This document shows, piece by piece, positions 5,729 through 7,839 of a stretch of 7,839 nucleotides of DNA (its first letter is position 1; every line of letters begins with the position of its first letter). The DNA is from Parafilimonas sp. Lineage in GTDB: Bacteria; Bacteroidota; Bacteroidia; Chitinophagales; Chitinophagaceae. The notes beneath the pieces were generated by a model that was given only the letters and a program-made list of their open reading frames with translations, ran no database searches and was not told the DNA's origin. The stretch lies in assembly GCA_025927795.1 (NCBI GenBank), contig JAICKT010000200.1, positions 1 to 7,839 of the forward strand, read 5' to 3'. The position numbers and the translations under genes were made by a program.

Positions 5729-7177
5729 ATGAAAACAATTACCATCGCTTTAACTGCATTCATGCTTTTAAACAGCATATTTATTTTCGCTCAACCTGGA
5801 AGTTTAGATTCGACATTTAGTAAAAATGGCAAAGTAAAAACAGGGCTTTTAACCGGAAGCTCTTCCGTGGCTATACAAGCTGACGGAAGAATATTAGTAG
5901 AACAAGGTTTTAGTGTAATTCGTTTTAACAGAAACGGAACAATTGATAGAACTTTTGGTGTTAATGGTAAAGCAACTACTTCTTTTGCAGGCGATAACCA
6001 TGGTTATTTATTAGGTATTGAACCCGATGGAAAGATTGTTGTTGCCGGTTATGTAATAGACGAATTTCAATCTTACAATATTTCAATAGCAAGGTTTACT
6101 TTAACAGGCACACCCGATAGCAGCTTCGGCATAAACGGTGAGGTAAGCACATTTAATAATTATTATGTACCCACCGATGTGGCTATTGCAATTGATGGAA
6201 AAATACTGTTAACTGCTACTTCTGCTGTTTCAAATTCATCTGATATTGTTATAATAAGATATAATACAGACGGATCTTTTGATACACAGTTTGGCGGCGA
6301 TTATACATTTAGAGATGTTGCAGATGTAATCGGGATTCAGTCAAGCGGAAGAATAGTGGTTGCAGGATATATATCAGGTGATTCAGTTGATTTTGGGTTA
6401 TTCAGATATTATAAGGGCGGGAAACCCGACTCCAGCTTTGGTAAAAATGGAAAAACTTTTTTGCTTTTTAATGAACCTAACGATTTAGCGCTTCAATCAG
6501 ATGATAAAATTATTGTGCTTGCAGGCGATTCACTTGCCCGGTTTACAAAGAATGGCAAGTTGGATAGTTCATTTGGAACTAACGGTAAAATTGCCGGAGC
6601 TTTTCATGGTAATGCTGTTGCGGTGCAACAAGACGGAAAAATTATAATTGTTGGAACTGTAAACAATGGCGCTAATACAGATTTTGCAGTCGCCCGATAT
6701 AAATTAAATGGCCACCTTGATAAAACATTTGGTGTAAACGGAATTTCTCTTACAGATTTTGGAAGCAATGAAACAGGCAATGCTGTTGCACTTCAAACAG
6801 ATGGTAAAGTAATTGCAGCCGGTTCTTCCGCAAACCAATGTGCTGTGGCAAGATACAATGGTGATAATATTTTGGGCATAACTAATAACGAGCAGTTAAT
6901 AACCACAGATAAAATAATTTCTTCCGATAATTTATCACTCTATCCAAATCCATCAAAAGGCAGTGTAAATATTTCTTACGATTGCAGCAAGGCTGGAAAG
7001 ATGCAAATAAAATTATATGATGTTTCAGGAAAAATTCTACTAAGCAGAAATGATGATGCAATATCCGGGAATAATGTATTTCATTTCAACCTGTCTAATC
7101 TTTTGCCTGGTATTTATTATTTCGAATTAATTAATAATGATGAAAAGAAAAAGATAAAGCTGGTGATTGAGAAATAG
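5729..7177 (+). CDS. Secreted delta-60 repeat (DUF5122-type) beta-propeller protein with T9SS type A sorting tail
   Basis: The protein has 482 residues. Residues 1-21 are a Sec signal peptide (MKTITIALTAFMLLNSIFIFA), with cleavage before QPG. Seven copies of the (L/P/I)D-x-x-FG-x-x-G unit begin at residues 26, 72, 129, 184, 233, 278 and 330, each followed by a stretch of the form A(V/I)QxDGKI(V/I)VAG and usually (V/A)RY or RF. This is the delta-60 repeat, predicted to make a beta-propeller. Residues 402-482 are a T9SS type A sorting domain (LSLYPNPSKGSVNISY, IKLYDVSGKIL, LLPGIYYFEL, ending KLVIEK). The start is fixed by the signal peptide. The next gene downstream is a paralogue. Ligand and function are unknown; a surface-exposed or released binding protein is inference. 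Confidence 0.9.
   Translation: MKTITIALTAFMLLNSIFIFAQPGSLDSTFSKNGKVKTGLLTGSSSVAIQADGRILVEQGFSVIRFNRNGTIDRTFGVNGKATTSFAGDNHGYLLGIEPDGKIVVAGYVIDEFQSYNISIARFTLTGTPDSSFGINGEVSTFNNYYVPTDVAIAIDGKILLTATSAVSNSSDIVIIRYNTDGSFDTQFGGDYTFRDVADVIGIQSSGRIVVAGYISGDSVDFGLFRYYKGGKPDSSFGKNGKTFLLFNEPNDLALQSDDKIIVLAGDSLARFTKNGKLDSSFGTNGKIAGAFHGNAVAVQQDGKIIIVGTVNNGANTDFAVARYKLNGHLDKTFGVNGISLTDFGSNETGNAVALQTDGKVIAAGSSANQCAVARYNGDNILGITNNEQLITTDKIISSDNLSLYPNPSKGSVNISYDCSKAGKMQIKLYDVSGKILLSRNDDAISGNNVFHFNLSNLLPGIYYFELINNDEKKKIKLVIEK
5804..6740 (+). repeat. Seven delta-60 repeats within the 482-residue protein
   Basis: These are protein-level tandem units of 46-57 residues with starts SLDSTFS, TIDRTFG, TPDSSFG, SFDTQFG, KPDSSFG, KLDSSFG and HLDKTFG, most followed by NGK or NGE. 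DNA copies are diverged, so recombination between units is not evident. Seven units would suit a seven-bladed propeller, the first starting just after the signal-peptide cleavage site. Confidence 0.85.
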
Positions 7178-7261
7178 CTTATTAAAACGCAACAGAGTTT
7201 ATCAACTTTTATTATTTAAAACGGATTATATAATTATTCTTAATTTAAAAATACTGCTCTT

Positions 7262-7839
7262 ATGGAATTATTCATTTCAGGTTTTATAATATTAATCATA
7301 CTAAATATTCAAAACAGTTTTGCACAACCTGGCACTCCCGATAGTAGTTTTAGTAAAGACGGAAAAGTATTTATGCATGTTGGCAATAAAGCTGCTGGTA
7401 ATAGTGTTGCATTGCAGGCAGACGGAAAAATTGTAGTAGCAGGTTCGTCAGACGGAAATTTTGCGTTAGCACGGTATAAAAAAAATGGTTTGCCGGACTT
7501 ATCGTTTGGTGTCGGTGGAAAAGTCATTACTTCTTTTAGTAACACATCGTCTGCTAATGCAGCAGCTATTCAAACGGATGGAAAAATTGTTGTTTGCGGA
7601 AATGTGTTTAACGGTTCTTATTATGATTTTGGCGTTGCCCGTTATAAACAGAACGGTACATTAGATAGCAGCTTTGGCGTAAATGGAAAGACGACGGTTG
7701 ATTTTGAAGGTAACAATGATTATGCAAATGCCATGGTTATTCAGCCCGACGAAAAAATTATCGTTGCTGGCGATGCATTTGAAACTAATGGCGAACTTTC
7801 AAAAGTTGCACTCGTAAGATATAAGGCAGATGGAACAAT
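7262..7839 (+). CDS. Second delta-60 repeat secreted protein (3' partial)
   Basis: ATG 7262 opens a frame that runs off the right edge (192 codons seen, no stop). Residues 1-21 are a signal peptide (MELFISGFIILIILNIQNSFA) with cleavage before QPG, the same position and same following residues as the upstream paralogue. Delta-60 units begin at about residues 26 (TPDSSFS), 78 (LPDLSFG) and 134 (TLDSSFG), each followed by (V/I)QxDxKI(V/I)V. The gene lies 84 bases after the stop of its paralogue with no clear terminator between, so co-transcription is possible. A T9SS tail is expected at the unseen C-terminus but cannot be confirmed. One predicted blade, VVCGNVF, has a Cys in place of Ala. Confidence 0.85.
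   Translation, partial: MELFISGFIILIILNIQNSFAQPGTPDSSFSKDGKVFMHVGNKAAGNSVALQADGKIVVAGSSDGNFALARYKKNGLPDLSFGVGGKVITSFSNTSSANAAAIQTDGKIVVCGNVFNGSYYDFGVARYKQNGTLDSSFGVNGKTTVDFEGNNDYANAMVIQPDEKIIVAGDAFETNGELSKVALVRYKADGT

Noticed and set aside
7178..7261. Promoter or terminator between the two delta-60 genes
   Set aside because: The sequence is AT-rich with no clear hairpin or -33/-7 pair.
7309..7545. Minus-strand ORF of 78 codons
   Set aside because: It is antisense to the signal peptide and first repeats of the second delta-60 gene, which are clearly coding on the plus strand.
1..7839. CRISPR arrays, tRNA/rRNA genes, insertion sequences, integration sites
   Set aside because: No regular DNA repeats, cloverleaf-like segments, transposase frames or terminal inverted repeats were seen.

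Overview
The window looks like a Bacteroidota genome, probably of the Chitinophagales/Sphingobacteriia kind. The DNA is AT-rich and start codons are preceded by A-rich leaders without a well-placed Shine-Dalgarno sequence. Two proteins end in a type IX secretion system (T9SS) type A sorting tail, which is diagnostic of Bacteroidota. The lineage below phylum is inference.

Positions 1-4786 hold one very large RHS/YD-repeat polymorphic-toxin gene, cut by the left edge and broken into three reading frames by two single-base shifts. Joined (3-539, 541-2406, 2408-4783), it reads as at least 1,593 residues: TPR-like helices, a C39-like papain-fold peptidase, a Cys-rich linker, a long YD-repeat shell with an inserted Ig-like domain, the RHS-associated core, and a 147-residue C-terminal toxin. 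The toxin carries the calcium-loop and His-Asp motifs of phospholipase A2. The first shift (near 540) falls between the catalytic Cys and His of the peptidase. The second (near 2407) is in a run of five C. Protein similarity is continuous across both, so they are either very recent mutations or sequencing/assembly errors.

Positions 4787-4906 hold no full-length immunity gene, only a possible 30-codon ORF starting 8 bases after the toxin stop.

Positions 4907-7839 encode cell-surface or secreted proteins: a 228-residue protein with a signal peptide, a fibronectin-III-like middle and a T9SS tail; a 482-residue protein with seven delta-60 (DUF5122-type) repeats and a T9SS tail; and the first 192 codons of a second delta-60 protein that leaves the window. 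The last two are tandem paralogues. All genes are on the plus strand. The theme of the window is export: a large toxin-delivery shell next to T9SS cargo. Nothing in the sequence proves that the two groups work together.
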